This document shows positions 45,039 to 53,897 of a stretch of DNA of 64,000 nt, one piece after another. A program made the position numbers and the translations under genes. The notes beneath the pieces are model-generated. The model did no database searches. It worked only from the letters and a program-made list of their open reading frames with translations, and had not been told where the DNA came from. Origin of the DNA: Pseudomonas sp. ICMP 561 (GTDB taxonomy: Bacteria; Pseudomonadota; Gammaproteobacteria; Pseudomonadales; Pseudomonadaceae); the NCBI RefSeq assembly GCF_002699985.1, contig NZ_LKBT01000017.1:27264-91263 (forward strand), written 5' to 3'. Positions within the stretch are counted from its first letter, which is position 1; each line of letters opens with the position of its first letter.

Positions 45039-45893
45039 CTAGGACGGGGCGACTCCCGGACCGCGTGCGATACGCTTGCCGGGTCTCGCGGCGACTTGAC
45101 TGGCCTGACCGTCACGCTGTTTGCCGGTTCTCGCCTCACTGATTAAAGCAGGAATTAAAGGACCTTCAGGCAGGTTTTTCCAGAAGCGGCTTGGAAAGTG
45201 GCCTTCCATGACCTTGGGGTTCAGGCGTGCCGGGTTGAAGATGTGACTGTAATAGGTCAGCCACAGCTCCCCACCCGGATCCTCGGCGTTGCGCGCCAGT
45301 TGTTGCCAGGCAGGCGGGCAGACACGCTGATGGATCAACTGCTGGCCGTCGTAGTAGACCCCGTCTTTGGGTGTGGCAATCATCCACCGATGCTGCCCCA
45401 TACGGCCGATAAAATGCTGACTGGCGCTGTGCAGGATGTCGTGAGCAGGTTCGTGCCACGCGACGTATTGCGGCTGCGCAAATTGCGCTGGCAGCTCAGA
45501 TTCGGGCAGTGCAACAAAACGCAGAAATGCGTGCAGATGATGGGCTTCCCGGCTGACTTGCTTGATGCGTCGATGCAGCTCGCTACCCAGTTTGTCGCCT
45601 GCCAGCATCGCGGTGCGATCCCCATGGCTGACACGCCAAAGCACCTCATACAACAGGCTCCAGCGCTGATCGCCGCGAAATTGTGAGGCGCTTTCCAGCA
45701 ACTGCAGAAGGGCCAGCGGGATCCGGGCCTGAAACGGACCTTGCTGTTCCGGGTAACTGTGATCAGAGCCAAACAGGTCGCTGCCGTCGCTGGATTTCCA
45801 GCTCACCTGACTTGGATCGACTTCATGGCTGAGCAGCCAGCGTGCCTGCTGTCGCCAGTTGTCGAACAGGTCGTCGCAATCCAGGCAAATCAT
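45039..45893 (-). CDS. TIGR03915-type putative DNA metabolism/repair protein
   Basis: A 284-aa protein opening MICLDCDDLFDNWRQQARWL, as in the TIGR03915 family that accompanies a radical SAM protein in many bacteria. It is cytoplasmic, with no membrane segment or enzyme motif I can name; AWHEPAHDILHSASQHFIGR and FPSRFWKNLPEGPLIPAL are conserved-looking blocks. The ATG at 45893 overlaps the partner's stop by four bases; a Met two codons earlier is possible. Its basic tail is rich in Arg and Gly. Co-transcription with the SOS-box-bearing gene suggests a DNA-damage role. Confidence 0.85.
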   Translation of the reverse strand: MICLDCDDLFDNWRQQARWLLSHEVDPSQVSWKSSDGSDLFGSDHSYPEQQGPFQARIPLALLQLLESASQFRGDQRWSLLYEVLWRVSHGDRTAMLAGDKLGSELHRRIKQVSREAHHLHAFLRFVALPESELPAQFAQPQYVAWHEPAHDILHSASQHFIGRMGQHRWMIATPKDGVYYDGQQLIHQRVCPPAWQQLARNAEDPGGELWLTYYSHIFNPARLNPKVMEGHFPSRFWKNLPEGPLIPALISEARTGKQRDGQASQVAARPGKRIARGPGVAPS

Positions 45894-47110
45894 CCCCATA
45901 ACCCCATTTGCTGCGGAGCTGGGCGGTCGCGCAACAACATGTGCAATGACTCGCTGCTGCTCTCTGCCTGAGTCGGGTGATAGTCGCAGGTAATGATGAA
46001 CGGTTTGGCCTTGGCCAGTACACAGCGCATGCGTGTCAGGTCTTCGTAGCGGATTCGACGCTGACGGCGTAGCTCCAGCAAACGGTTGGTGGTGCGGATA
46101 CCGATGCCTGGGATTCGCGCAATCTGTGAAGCGTCGGCGCGGTTGAGGTCCATGGGGAACAGGCTGCGGTTGTTCAGGGCCCAGGCCAGTTTCGGGTCGA
46201 TGTCCAGTGCCAGATCACCGGCGCCCTGAAACAGCTCCTTGACCTTGAAGCCATAGCCACGCAGCAGGAAATCCGCCTGATACAGACGGTGCTCGCGCAT
46301 CAGTGGCGGGGCGGCCAACGGGACACTTTTCGGGCTGTTGGGGATGGGGCTGAACGCGGAGTAGTAGACCCGGCGCAGGCCGTAATTGCCGTACAGGGAT
46401 TCGGCGCTGGTGAGAATGGTACTGTCGTCGGTCTCGTCAGCGCCGACGATCATTTGCGTGCTTTGCCCGGCAGGTACGAAGCGCGGCGCACGCGGCTCAT
46501 TGAGGATGGTTTGCTGTCCGGTGTGGATGGTCTTCATCGCCTGTTTGATGGTGACGACGTTTTTTTCCGGTGCCAGGGTTTTCAAGCCGTCATCGGTGGG
46601 CAATTCGATGTTGACGCTAAGACGATCCGCGTAACGGCCGGCCATTTCGATCAGTGCCGGGTCAGCGTCCGGGATGGTCTTGAGGTGGATATAGCCACGA
46701 AACTCATGGACCTCCCGCAGTTGACGCGCCACTTCGATCAACTGTTCCATGGTGTAGTCGGACGAACGAATGATTCCGGAACTGAGGAACAGTCCGCTGA
46801 CACAATTACGTCGATAAAAATCCAGTGTCAGGGTGACCACTTCTTCGGGGCTGAAGCGGGCACGGGGTACGTCGCTGGAGCGGCGATTGACGCAGTATTG
46901 GCAGTCGTAAAGACAGAAGTTGGTCAGCAGGATTTTCAGTAGTGAAACACAGCGTCCATCAGGCGTATAGCTGTGGCAGATACCCATGCCGTTGCTCGAA
47001 CCCAGCCCGGTCTTACCCTCCGAACTGCGCTTGGGTGCACCGCTGCTGGCGCATGACGCGTCATACTTGGCGGCGTCAGCAAGGATGCTGAGCTTGTCGA
47101 TCAGCTGCAT
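45890..47110 (-). CDS. Putative DNA modification/repair radical SAM protein (TIGR03916 type)
   Basis: A 406-aa radical SAM protein. The iron-sulfur cysteines are Cys66, Cys70 and Cys73 in NFCLYDCQYC, a CX3CX2C pattern. The C-terminal region carries a helix-hairpin-helix motif (IARIPGIGIRTTNRLLELRR, about 330-349), which binds DNA in repair enzymes. GGAG lies six bases upstream of ATG 47110. It overlaps the TIGR03915-type partner by four bases. A consensus SOS box sits 13 bp upstream. The reaction is not known to me. Confidence 0.9.
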   Translation of the reverse strand: MQLIDKLSILADAAKYDASCASSGAPKRSSEGKTGLGSSNGMGICHSYTPDGRCVSLLKILLTNFCLYDCQYCVNRRSSDVPRARFSPEEVVTLTLDFYRRNCVSGLFLSSGIIRSSDYTMEQLIEVARQLREVHEFRGYIHLKTIPDADPALIEMAGRYADRLSVNIELPTDDGLKTLAPEKNVVTIKQAMKTIHTGQQTILNEPRAPRFVPAGQSTQMIVGADETDDSTILTSAESLYGNYGLRRVYYSAFSPIPNSPKSVPLAAPPLMREHRLYQADFLLRGYGFKVKELFQGAGDLALDIDPKLAWALNNRSLFPMDLNRADASQIARIPGIGIRTTNRLLELRRQRRIRYEDLTRMRCVLAKAKPFIITCDYHPTQAESSSESLHMLLRDRPAPQQMGLWG

Positions 47111-47122
47111 GGGAAACTCCGA

Positions 47123-47142
47123 TACTGTTTGTATGTACAGTA
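47123..47142. promoter_or_regulatory. Putative LexA (SOS) box
   Basis: TACTGTTTGTATGTACAGTA matches the E. coli-type SOS box TACTG-N10-CAGTA at all ten outer bases. It lies 13 bp upstream of the radical SAM start codon, where bound LexA would block transcription or initiation. Confidence 0.8.
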
Positions 47143-47444
47143 TAGGGTTCAGGCGTGGGACGCAATGTCCTGCGGTCGGGTGAATAGATGGTTGGCTTGA
47201 GGCCATTACATTATTTGAATTGGCGCAGGATCGTATGTGGGAGATTCTATGTTTGCCTGCAAGCGTGCTCTTGATCTTGTAGGACCGGCTTTAGCCGGGA
47301 GAGCGGTATGTCGCCAAAGAAAATTTAGCGAACTTCCCGACTTCCTCCCGGCTAAAGCCGGTCCTACGAGACTGCGTAGGTTCTGTGGGAGCGAGTGGGA
47401 TTGCATTTCAATTCAGATGAGTAAAAATTCCTCTCGGAAGCGCA
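47143..47444. other. Gene-free spacer with a REP element
   Basis: This 302-bp spacer holds the REP pair at 47279-47367 and no recognisable gene. Confidence 0.65.
47279..47367. repeat. Paired REP element, GTAGGACCGGCTTTAGCCGG family
   Basis: Inverted GTAGGACCGGCTTTAGCCGG units with a spacer of about 45 bp. Confidence 0.92.
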
Positions 47445-48315
47445 TTACAACCCCTGACTCCCCCGAATCAGTTCATAAGCCCGGCGTGCCAGCGGATTAA
47501 CTGTGTTTGGCCTGATCCACAGGTGGTAGGTCACGTCCGGCAGGCGCGGCAGACCGTCGTTCTCACCCAGGACGCGCATGTCCGGGCCGAGCATTTCCAT
47601 GCTTCGTGCCGTCACACCCAGTCCCGCGCGAGTGGCGGCCTTGACGCCGATCAGGTTGGATGCCAGATACGCCTGACGCCAGGGGATATTGGCGCGCTCA
47701 AGGGCTTCCAGCGCATAACGTCGGTAAATGCTCGGCTCATCTATCAGGATCAGCGGCAGCGGCTCGCCCGGCTCGTGAATGTACCCCGCAGAACAGATCC
47801 ACCAGACCGGCGACGTGCGCAAGGCAAAGCCTTCAAGGTCCGGATCTTCGCGAGTGGAAATGACCAGGTCCACCTTGCCGCGATGTAGATCATCCATCAG
47901 AAACGGGCTGCGGCCGACGTCGATTTCCAGCCCGAAGACGCGGTGCCGAGCGTGCGATGTGGCTGAGAATCGGCGGCAAAATCGTATCGGCGATATCGTG
48001 AGGTGAGCCTATGCGCAGCACGCCACTCAGGCTGTCTTCGCGCAGGGAATTGAGCGCTTCGTCATTGAGCGACAACATTTGCCGGGCATGACGCAACAAC
48101 TGGCGACCTGGCTCGGTGAGCTGTTTCTGACGGCCCTGTTTCTGGAACAGACTGACTCCCACTTGCTGCTCCAGACGCTGCATGTGCTGGGTCACGGATG
48201 ATTGTGTACGTGCCAGTCGGGCTCCGGCTTCAGCAAAGCTGTTGTGGTCAGCCACGGCAATGAAGGTGCGCAGCAATTCCAGATCAAGTGTCGTGTTGGG
48301 CGGATTGTTCAGCAT
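47445..48315 (-). pseudogene. LysR-family regulator, split by a frameshift
   Basis: Two overlapping minus-strand frames make one LysR protein. The 5' part (47890-48315) has the HTH (FIAVADHNSFAEAGARLART, SSVTQHMQRLEQQVG) and the start of the ligand domain, then runs into unrelated RRRPQPVSDG. The 3' part (from about 47950 down to 47445) continues the ligand domain (RVFGLEIDVGRSPFLMDDLH, then VDLVISTREDPDLEGF) to a normal end. A one-base indel near 47945-47960 would explain it. It is divergent from the large sulfur/amino-acid cluster, whose regulator it probably was or is. A sequencing error cannot be excluded. Confidence 0.8.
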
Positions 48316-48354
48316 GGGGATATGGCTCGATTCATATCAATCAGACAGCTCAAT

Positions 48355-48378
48355 ACATTACGTATTTTTATGTAATGT
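48355..48378. promoter_or_regulatory. 24-bp palindrome, candidate LysR operator
   Basis: ACATTAC and GTAATGT arms are separated by ten AT-rich bases, forming a perfect seven-base inverted repeat with the T-N11-A pattern of LysR boxes. It lies 40 bp upstream of the split LysR gene and 184 bp upstream of the first binding-protein gene. Confidence 0.55.
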
Positions 48379-48562
48379 CGGTCGTTATTTTTCAGAAACT
48401 CCATAAGAGGCCCGTTTTACGAGCTTATAGCGTTTTTGCTTAAAGCTGGAATACAGAAAGTTATAACCATATTTGATATTTGAATTTCCGTTAATTGTTG
48501 CCGCTACCTAGGATGCCCACACATCAGTGTCGGGGTACGCCGACCATTAACAGGGAATGATT

Positions 48563-49396
48563 ATGCCGACCACTCGCACGCCAGTTTCTCGTTTTATGCC
48601 CATCATGCTGAGCGCTCTGGTTTCGTTCGCGGTCAGCGGCCTGGCCCAGGCCGATGCAACGCTGGACAAAATTGAAGCCCGGCACAAGGTCGTGGTGGGG
48701 GTTCTGCTTTCCGGTGGGCCGTTCGGTTCTATCGATCCGTCCAGCCAGAAGCCAAAAGGGCTGAACGTCGATCTGGCCGAAGACATCGGCCGTCGTCTTG
48801 GCGCAGAAGTCGAACTGGTGTCGGTCCTGCCCGCCAACCGCGTGCAGTTCCTGCAGCAGGGCAAGGTGGATCTGTTGATCGCCAACATGGAATGGACCGC
48901 TGAGCGTGGCCAGATCCTGGGGTCGGTGCCGACGCCTTTCTATCGGGTTGGCGGTACGGCAGCGGTGCTGAAAGACAGCAAGATCAATACCTGGCAAGAC
49001 CTCAAAGGTCAGCCGGTGTGCACCTCTCAGGGCAGCAGCTACGTCAAGCCGCTAACCGAGTTCGGTGCCGAGCTCAAGGCGTTCAAAAGCTCTTCGGAAT
49101 CGCTACTGGCGCTGCGTGGCAACAACTGCGTAGCCGCGGTTCATGACTCCACCCTGATCAATCCGTTGTTGACCAGCAATCCTGAGTGGAAGGACTACCG
49201 CGCCATCGCGCCAGAACTCAATCCCGCACCGTCCGTGATCTGGACCCGTCAGGGCGAAACCGACACCCAAGCCAGGCTGGATGCCATCGTCAAGGACTGG
49301 CACCGCACCGGCTTTCTGATCGAGGCCGAGAAGCGCCACAACATCACCCCGGCATCGCCTGCGCTGGTTGAGCTGCATGCGCAGTTCAAGGGCTGA
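48563..49396 (+). CDS. Amino-acid-type ABC substrate-binding protein (copy 1)
   Basis: A 277-aa periplasmic binding protein of solute-binding family 3. The signal peptide ends near LAQADATLDK (about residue 30). Motifs include VLPANRVQFLQQGKVDLLIA and PVCTSQGSSYVKPLTEFGAE. It is closely related to the next gene, so the two are paralogues, probably from tandem duplication. ATG at 48563 is preferred over one two codons earlier because AGGGA lies six bases upstream. It opens the sulfur/amino-acid cluster. Confidence 0.88.
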   Translation: MPTTRTPVSRFMPIMLSALVSFAVSGLAQADATLDKIEARHKVVVGVLLSGGPFGSIDPSSQKPKGLNVDLAEDIGRRLGAEVELVSVLPANRVQFLQQGKVDLLIANMEWTAERGQILGSVPTPFYRVGGTAAVLKDSKINTWQDLKGQPVCTSQGSSYVKPLTEFGAELKAFKSSSESLLALRGNNCVAAVHDSTLINPLLTSNPEWKDYRAIAPELNPAPSVIWTRQGETDTQARLDAIVKDWHRTGFLIEAEKRHNITPASPALVELHAQFKG

Positions 49397-49419
49397 CGGT
49401 ATCTGATCTCGCTACCATC

Positions 49420-49509
49420 CTGTAGGAGCGCGCTTGCCCGCGATAGTGCCGGGGCAGCGCGAAGCAGCTTTGACTTGATAACCCAATCGCGGGCAAGCGC
49501 GCTCCTATG
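49420..49509. repeat. Paired REP element, GTAGGAGCGCGCTTGCCCGC family
   Basis: CTGTAGGAGCGCGCTTGCCC and an inverted GGGCAAGCGCGCTCCTATG arm in the spacer between the two binding-protein genes. Confidence 0.9.
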
Positions 49510-49510
49510 C

Positions 49511-49648
49511 AGACTGTGTGAAAACTACTGCGCTCGGCAATACTGCGTTAAAAACAGGCGAAAAATGCTCATTTAGAACACCTAGACTCCGCTTTTTCGC
49601 CTGTTTTTGCCTTGTCTTGCCGTCGCTCGCTACGTTTTCACACAGTCT
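49511..49648. mobile_element. MITE-like element with 15-bp terminal inverted repeats
   Basis: AGACTGTGTGAAAAC and GTTTTCACACAGTCT are exact inverted repeats bounding 138 bp. Inside, a second inverted pair (AAAACAGGCGAAAAA and TTTTTCGCCTGTTTT) makes the whole unit a nested imperfect palindrome. It has no coding capacity, as expected for a miniature element mobilised in trans. It abuts the REP pair, inside the ABC/amino-acid cluster. Confidence 0.6.
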
Positions 49649-49679
49649 GTACAGGTCCAGTGTTTCGTAAGGACTTCCC

Positions 49680-50519
49680 ATGAACACCTTCTTCACCCGC
49701 AAAACCCTCACAGCCCTCGGGCTGGTGCTCTGCGCCGGGCTTGCCCATGCCGACGCGACACTGGACAAGATTCAGCATCGTCACAAGATCAGCATCGGTG
49801 TGATTCTCAGCGGCCCGCCATTCGGCACTATTGACCCAGCCACCGGCGCGCATCAGGGCTACAACGTCGAACTGGCCAAAGGCATTGCCAAACAGTTGGG
49901 CGTCGAGCTGGAAACCGTCTCCGTGCTGGCCCCCAATCGTGTGCAATTCCTGCAGCAGGGCAAGGTTGATCTGCTGATCGCCAACATGCAGTACACCGAT
50001 GAGCGTGCCGGGATTCTCGATTATGTGCCGACCCCTTATGAAGAAGTCGGCGGTGCAGCACTGATTCGCAAAGACGCGGGAATCAGCAAGTGGGAGGACC
50101 TCAAGGGCAAGCCGGTGTGCGTGTCCCAGGGCAGCAACTTTATCAAACCATTGCAGGAAACCTACGGCGCGCAAATCAAGGCGTTCCGCAGCCAGTCCGA
50201 ATCGCTGTTGTCGTTGCGCGGCAACGGTTGTGTTGCGGCAGTCCATGTCAGCCCCACCATGCATGCACTGCTCGGCGAAGAGGAGTGGGCCGATTACTCA
50301 ACCCCTTTGCCTACCGACCTGATCCCGTCCAACTCGGTGATCTGGATCCGCAAGGGCGAACATGACGTGCAAGCCAGACTCGACGCCATTGTGCGTGACT
50401 GGCACCGCAGCGGCTGGTTGATCGAAGTCGGCGAACGCACCGGGATGGCACCTTCCCAGGCCTTGCGCGACCTGCACGAGAAATTCCGTAACGCCGCACC
50501 GTTGGCCGTCAAGCAATGA
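49680..50519 (+). CDS. Amino-acid-type ABC substrate-binding protein (copy 2)
   Basis: A 279-aa paralogue of the preceding binding protein. The signal peptide is MNTFFTRKTLTALGLVLCAG with cleavage near LAHADATLDK. It shares VLAPNRVQFLQQGKVDLLIA and PVCVSQGSNFIKPLQETYGA with copy 1. Its stop overlaps the start of the FAD oxidoreductase by four bases, so this copy is the one coupled to the operon, while copy 1 is separated from it by a REP pair and the MITE-like element. Confidence 0.88.
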   Translation: MNTFFTRKTLTALGLVLCAGLAHADATLDKIQHRHKISIGVILSGPPFGTIDPATGAHQGYNVELAKGIAKQLGVELETVSVLAPNRVQFLQQGKVDLLIANMQYTDERAGILDYVPTPYEEVGGAALIRKDAGISKWEDLKGKPVCVSQGSNFIKPLQETYGAQIKAFRSQSESLLSLRGNGCVAAVHVSPTMHALLGEEEWADYSTPLPTDLIPSNSVIWIRKGEHDVQARLDAIVRDWHRSGWLIEVGERTGMAPSQALRDLHEKFRNAAPLAVKQ

Positions 50520-51952
50520 GTGCAGCCCTGTTCGAGGCGTTGCAGCAACTGCTGGGCGCCAGCCATGTGCAGAGCGGTGAAGACGCCGTGCCGCAACTGA
50601 CCGACAAGCAGGGCAGTTATGTCGGGCGGGCCGTGGCTATCGTGCATCCCGCCGATACCGAACAAGTCGCAGCGGTTGTGCGTTTGTGTGTTGCGCATCA
50701 AGCGCCGATTGTGGTGCAAGGCGGCAACACCGGGTTGATGGGCGCGGCGACACCCGATGCCAGTGGCAGGGCAGTGCTGGTGTTGCTCGATCGCCTGAAT
50801 CGGGTGCGTGAGGTGGACACCGATAACGACACCTTCACGGTTGAAGCCGGTTGCATCCTGCAAAACCTGCAGCACGTGGCGCGCAATGTGGACCGTCTGT
50901 TTCCGCTCAGTCTGGGCGCAGAGGGCAGTTGCACCATCGGCGGCAATCTGGGCACCAACGCAGGTGGCACCGCGGTGCTGCGTTATGGCAATACCCGCGA
51001 GTTGACCCTGGGTCTGGAAGTGGTGACTGCCGAAGGCGAAATCTGGCATGGCCTGCGCGGTTTGCGTAAGGACAACACCGGCTACGACCTGCGCGATCTG
51101 TACATTGGCAGCGAAGGCACCCTGGGCATTATCACGGCCGCGACCTTGAAACTGTTTCCTCTGCCCAAGGCTCAGGCGACAGCTTTCCTGGCCTTTGAGT
51201 CGCTGGCGCAGGCCGTCAGCTTCCTGTCCCGTGCCCGCGCCGGATTTGGCGCAAGCCTGACGGCTTTCGAGTTGCTGACGGCTGATTGCCTGGCGTTGTT
51301 GCGCGAGCAGTTTCCGGACGGTCCAAAGCCGTTTTCCAACGCCGCGCAACCCTGGTTTGCACTGCTTGAACTGTCTGATAACCACAGCGAAAGCCATGCC
51401 CGACAATCGTTTGAAGGGGTGTTGGGTGCTGCATTCGAAAGCGATTTGCTGGCCGATGCCCTGATCGCCGAAAGCCTCGCCCAGAGCGAAGCCCTGTGGT
51501 TGCTGCGCGAGAACATGAGTGACGCGCAGAAACGCGCCGGTCGCAACATGAAGCATGATATCTCTGTGCCGATCTCACGTGTGGTGGAGTTCGTTGCTCA
51601 CACCGATGCTTTGCTGCAGGAACACTTTCCCGGCGTGCGCAACTTCACCTTCGGCCATCTGGGCGACGGCAACCTGCATTACAACGTGGCCCATCCGCTG
51701 GGTTCGACGGTTGAGGCGCATATGGCTAATTACGCCGCCCTGAGTGCGCTGGTGCATGACAGTGCTCATGCCTTCGGCGGCTCGATCAGTGCCGAACATG
51801 GCATTGGTCAGCGCAAGTTGCAGATGCTCACTCACTACAAAAGCCCGGTGGAACTGGACCTGATGCGTCGCATCAAGCAGGCGCTGGACCCGAAAAACCT
51901 GCTTAACCCCGGCAAAGTTCTGGTGGTTGGCGAACAGGGAGAAGCGCCATGA
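50516..51952 (+). CDS. FAD-binding oxidoreductase (D-2-hydroxyacid dehydrogenase/glycolate oxidase family)
   Basis: A 478-aa flavoenzyme of the VAO family. The N-terminal FAD-binding PCMH domain has VVQGGNTGLMGAATP and LGTNAGGTAVLRYGNTRELT; the C-terminal domain has FTFGHLGDGNLHYN (from about 377) and EHGIGQRKL. Relatives oxidise D-2-hydroxy acids (lactate, 2-hydroxyglutarate) to 2-oxo acids. It overlaps the binding-protein gene by four bases and the aminotransferase by four bases, so it likely prepares an oxo acid for transamination. Confidence 0.88.
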   Translation: MSAALFEALQQLLGASHVQSGEDAVPQLTDKQGSYVGRAVAIVHPADTEQVAAVVRLCVAHQAPIVVQGGNTGLMGAATPDASGRAVLVLLDRLNRVREVDTDNDTFTVEAGCILQNLQHVARNVDRLFPLSLGAEGSCTIGGNLGTNAGGTAVLRYGNTRELTLGLEVVTAEGEIWHGLRGLRKDNTGYDLRDLYIGSEGTLGIITAATLKLFPLPKAQATAFLAFESLAQAVSFLSRARAGFGASLTAFELLTADCLALLREQFPDGPKPFSNAAQPWFALLELSDNHSESHARQSFEGVLGAAFESDLLADALIAESLAQSEALWLLRENMSDAQKRAGRNMKHDISVPISRVVEFVAHTDALLQEHFPGVRNFTFGHLGDGNLHYNVAHPLGSTVEAHMANYAALSALVHDSAHAFGGSISAEHGIGQRKLQMLTHYKSPVELDLMRRIKQALDPKNLLNPGKVLVVGEQGEAP

Positions 51953-53166
51953 GCGTGCGTCTGTCAAAACGCGTGCAACGCGTCACGCTGTCGGCCAATG
52001 CCGCCGCCAAATCCCGTGTCACCGCTTTGCGCGAGGCCGGAGTCGATATTCTCGATCTGACAACGGGCGAGCCAGATTTCGATACCCCGGAACACATCAA
52101 ACAGGCCGCCTGTGCGGCGATTGCGGCGGGCGACACCAAATACACGGCGACCCCCGGCGTAAAAGCCTTGCGCGATGCTGTGCAACGCAAACTGCAGCGG
52201 GAAAATCGCCTGGACTACGCGCTACCTTCCATCGTGATCGCCAATGGCGCCAAGCAGATTATCTATAACGCCTTCGCTGCGACCCTGGATGACGGTGATG
52301 AAGTGCTGGTCCCTGTGCCGTACTGGCCGTCGTTTCCGGATAGCGTGCGTTTCAGCGGTGGCGAACCGGTGTTCATCGAATGCCCGCTGGAACAGGGCTG
52401 CAAACTGACGCCGGCCCAGCTGGAAAACCACATCACCGAGCGCACCCGCTGGCTGATCCTCAATGGTCCTGGCAACCCAAGCGGCGCGGTCTACAGCGAA
52501 GCCGAGTTGCTGGCGCTGGCCGAGGTGTTGCGCCGCCATCCTCAGGTCCTTGTGCTGCTCGACGAGCTGTATGAACACATTCGTTTTGATGACCGCCAGG
52601 CGTTGAACCTGCTTAACGTCGCGCCTGACCTGCAATCGCGCTGCTTGCTGGTGGGTGGGGTTTCCAAGACTTATGCCATGACTGGTTGGCGCATCGGCTT
52701 TGGCGCGGGTCCGCAAACACTGACGACCGCGATGACTGTCGTCCAGTCCCAGTCCACCTCCGGCGCATCGTCGGTCGGCCAGGCCGCGGCACTGGCGGCA
52801 TTTGAAGGCGGCTTGGGTTTCCTGCCGGAACAGGTCGCCGCCTATCACCAGCGTCGTGATCTGCTGGTTGCTGCGTTGCGCGATGTGGATGGCTTACAGG
52901 TGCTGGAGCCGCAAGGTGGGTTCTTTGTGTTTGTCCGCTGTGCCGGTTTGCTCGGTCGTTATCGTCCGGACGGCCAGCGCATTGATAGCGATGCCGATGT
53001 GGTCGACTGGTTGCTTGAGTCCGGCGTTGCAGGCGTGGCCGGAAGCGCCTATGGGCTGTCGCCCTGGTTTCGGCTGTCGATTGCGACTGCAACGGCCAGT
53101 GTTGCCGAGGCCGGACGTCGCATCGCAGCGGCCTGCGCCCGTCTGCACAGCGAGGTCCCCGCATGA
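51949..53166 (+). CDS. Class I aminotransferase (AspC/AAT family)
   Basis: A 405-aa fold-type I PLP aminotransferase. It has ILDLTTGEPDFDTPEHI, LNGPGNPSGAVYSEAELLAL, the PLP Lys240 in GGVSKTYAMTGWRIGFG and FRLSIATA near the end. It is coupled by ATGA overlaps with the FAD enzyme upstream and the permease downstream. Typical substrates of the branch are Asp, aromatic or branched amino acids; here it may supply or remove the amino group of the transported compound. Confidence 0.9.
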   Translation: MSVRLSKRVQRVTLSANAAAKSRVTALREAGVDILDLTTGEPDFDTPEHIKQAACAAIAAGDTKYTATPGVKALRDAVQRKLQRENRLDYALPSIVIANGAKQIIYNAFAATLDDGDEVLVPVPYWPSFPDSVRFSGGEPVFIECPLEQGCKLTPAQLENHITERTRWLILNGPGNPSGAVYSEAELLALAEVLRRHPQVLVLLDELYEHIRFDDRQALNLLNVAPDLQSRCLLVGGVSKTYAMTGWRIGFGAGPQTLTTAMTVVQSQSTSGASSVGQAAALAAFEGGLGFLPEQVAAYHQRRDLLVAALRDVDGLQVLEPQGGFFVFVRCAGLLGRYRPDGQRIDSDADVVDWLLESGVAGVAGSAYGLSPWFRLSIATATASVAEAGRRIAAACARLHSEVPA

Positions 53167-53897
53167 GTCATTGGCTGGAACTGTTCGTTCACTGGGCCGC
53201 CGGGTTCGGGCTCAACTACAACTTTTTGCTCGACGCCTATCAGCGCGGATCCATGGTGGACGGAGCGCTGACCACGCTGTTGCTGTGCGCATTCACCATC
53301 GTTGGCAGTTTGCTGGTCGGGGTGGTGTTGGCGGCGATGCTGACGTCGGGCAAAGCGTATCTGGCTACACCCGCACGGGTTTTCATTGAAGTGACCCGCA
53401 ACACGCCGACGCTGGTGCAACTGTATTGCGCGTTCCTGGTGCTGAACATGTTGCTCACTCAAGCGGTCGGTGCGGCGAACCCGCTGACGCCGTTTGCCTG
53501 GGTGGTGATCGTGATTTCCCTGCACAAGGGCGCGTTCCATGCCGAAGCATTGCGCGCCGGTATTGAAGCGGTGCCGTCGGTGACCATGGAAGCCGCCAGC
53601 TCGCTGGCATTCAGCAGTCGTCAGTTGCTGTGGAATGTGCAACTGCCATTGGCGTTGCGGTTTGCCTTGCCATCACTGATCAACAACCTGATTGATCTGG
53701 TGAAGATGACCGCAGTGGCGTCGGCCATTGCCGTCGGCGATATCACCTACGCGGCAATCATGATCTGGACCCAGAGCGACAACGTGCTGGAGTTGATGAT
53801 TCTGATTCTGTCGTTTTTCGGCTTGCTGAGTTTCGTCGTCAATTGTGTAGGCCGCGCCCTTGAAGCGCGCCTGAGGATGCCCGGTTATGGCCACTGA
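53163..53897 (+). CDS. Amino-acid ABC transporter permease 1
   Basis: A 244-aa permease of the polar amino-acid family with about five membrane segments and the EAA loop MEAASSLAFSSRQLLWNVQL (about 142-161). It is the first of two permeases and overlaps the second by 11 bp. With the two binding proteins and the ATPase encoded in the same cluster, it forms a complete importer. Confidence 0.9.
   Translation: MSHWLELFVHWAAGFGLNYNFLLDAYQRGSMVDGALTTLLLCAFTIVGSLLVGVVLAAMLTSGKAYLATPARVFIEVTRNTPTLVQLYCAFLVLNMLLTQAVGAANPLTPFAWVVIVISLHKGAFHAEALRAGIEAVPSVTMEAASSLAFSSRQLLWNVQLPLALRFALPSLINNLIDLVKMTAVASAIAVGDITYAAIMIWTQSDNVLELMILILSFFGLLSFVVNCVGRALEARLRMPGYGH

Noticed and set aside
50294..51556. 420-aa minus-strand frame opposite the FAD oxidoreductase
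   Set aside because: Gln/His-rich shadow spanning two well-supported plus-strand genes.
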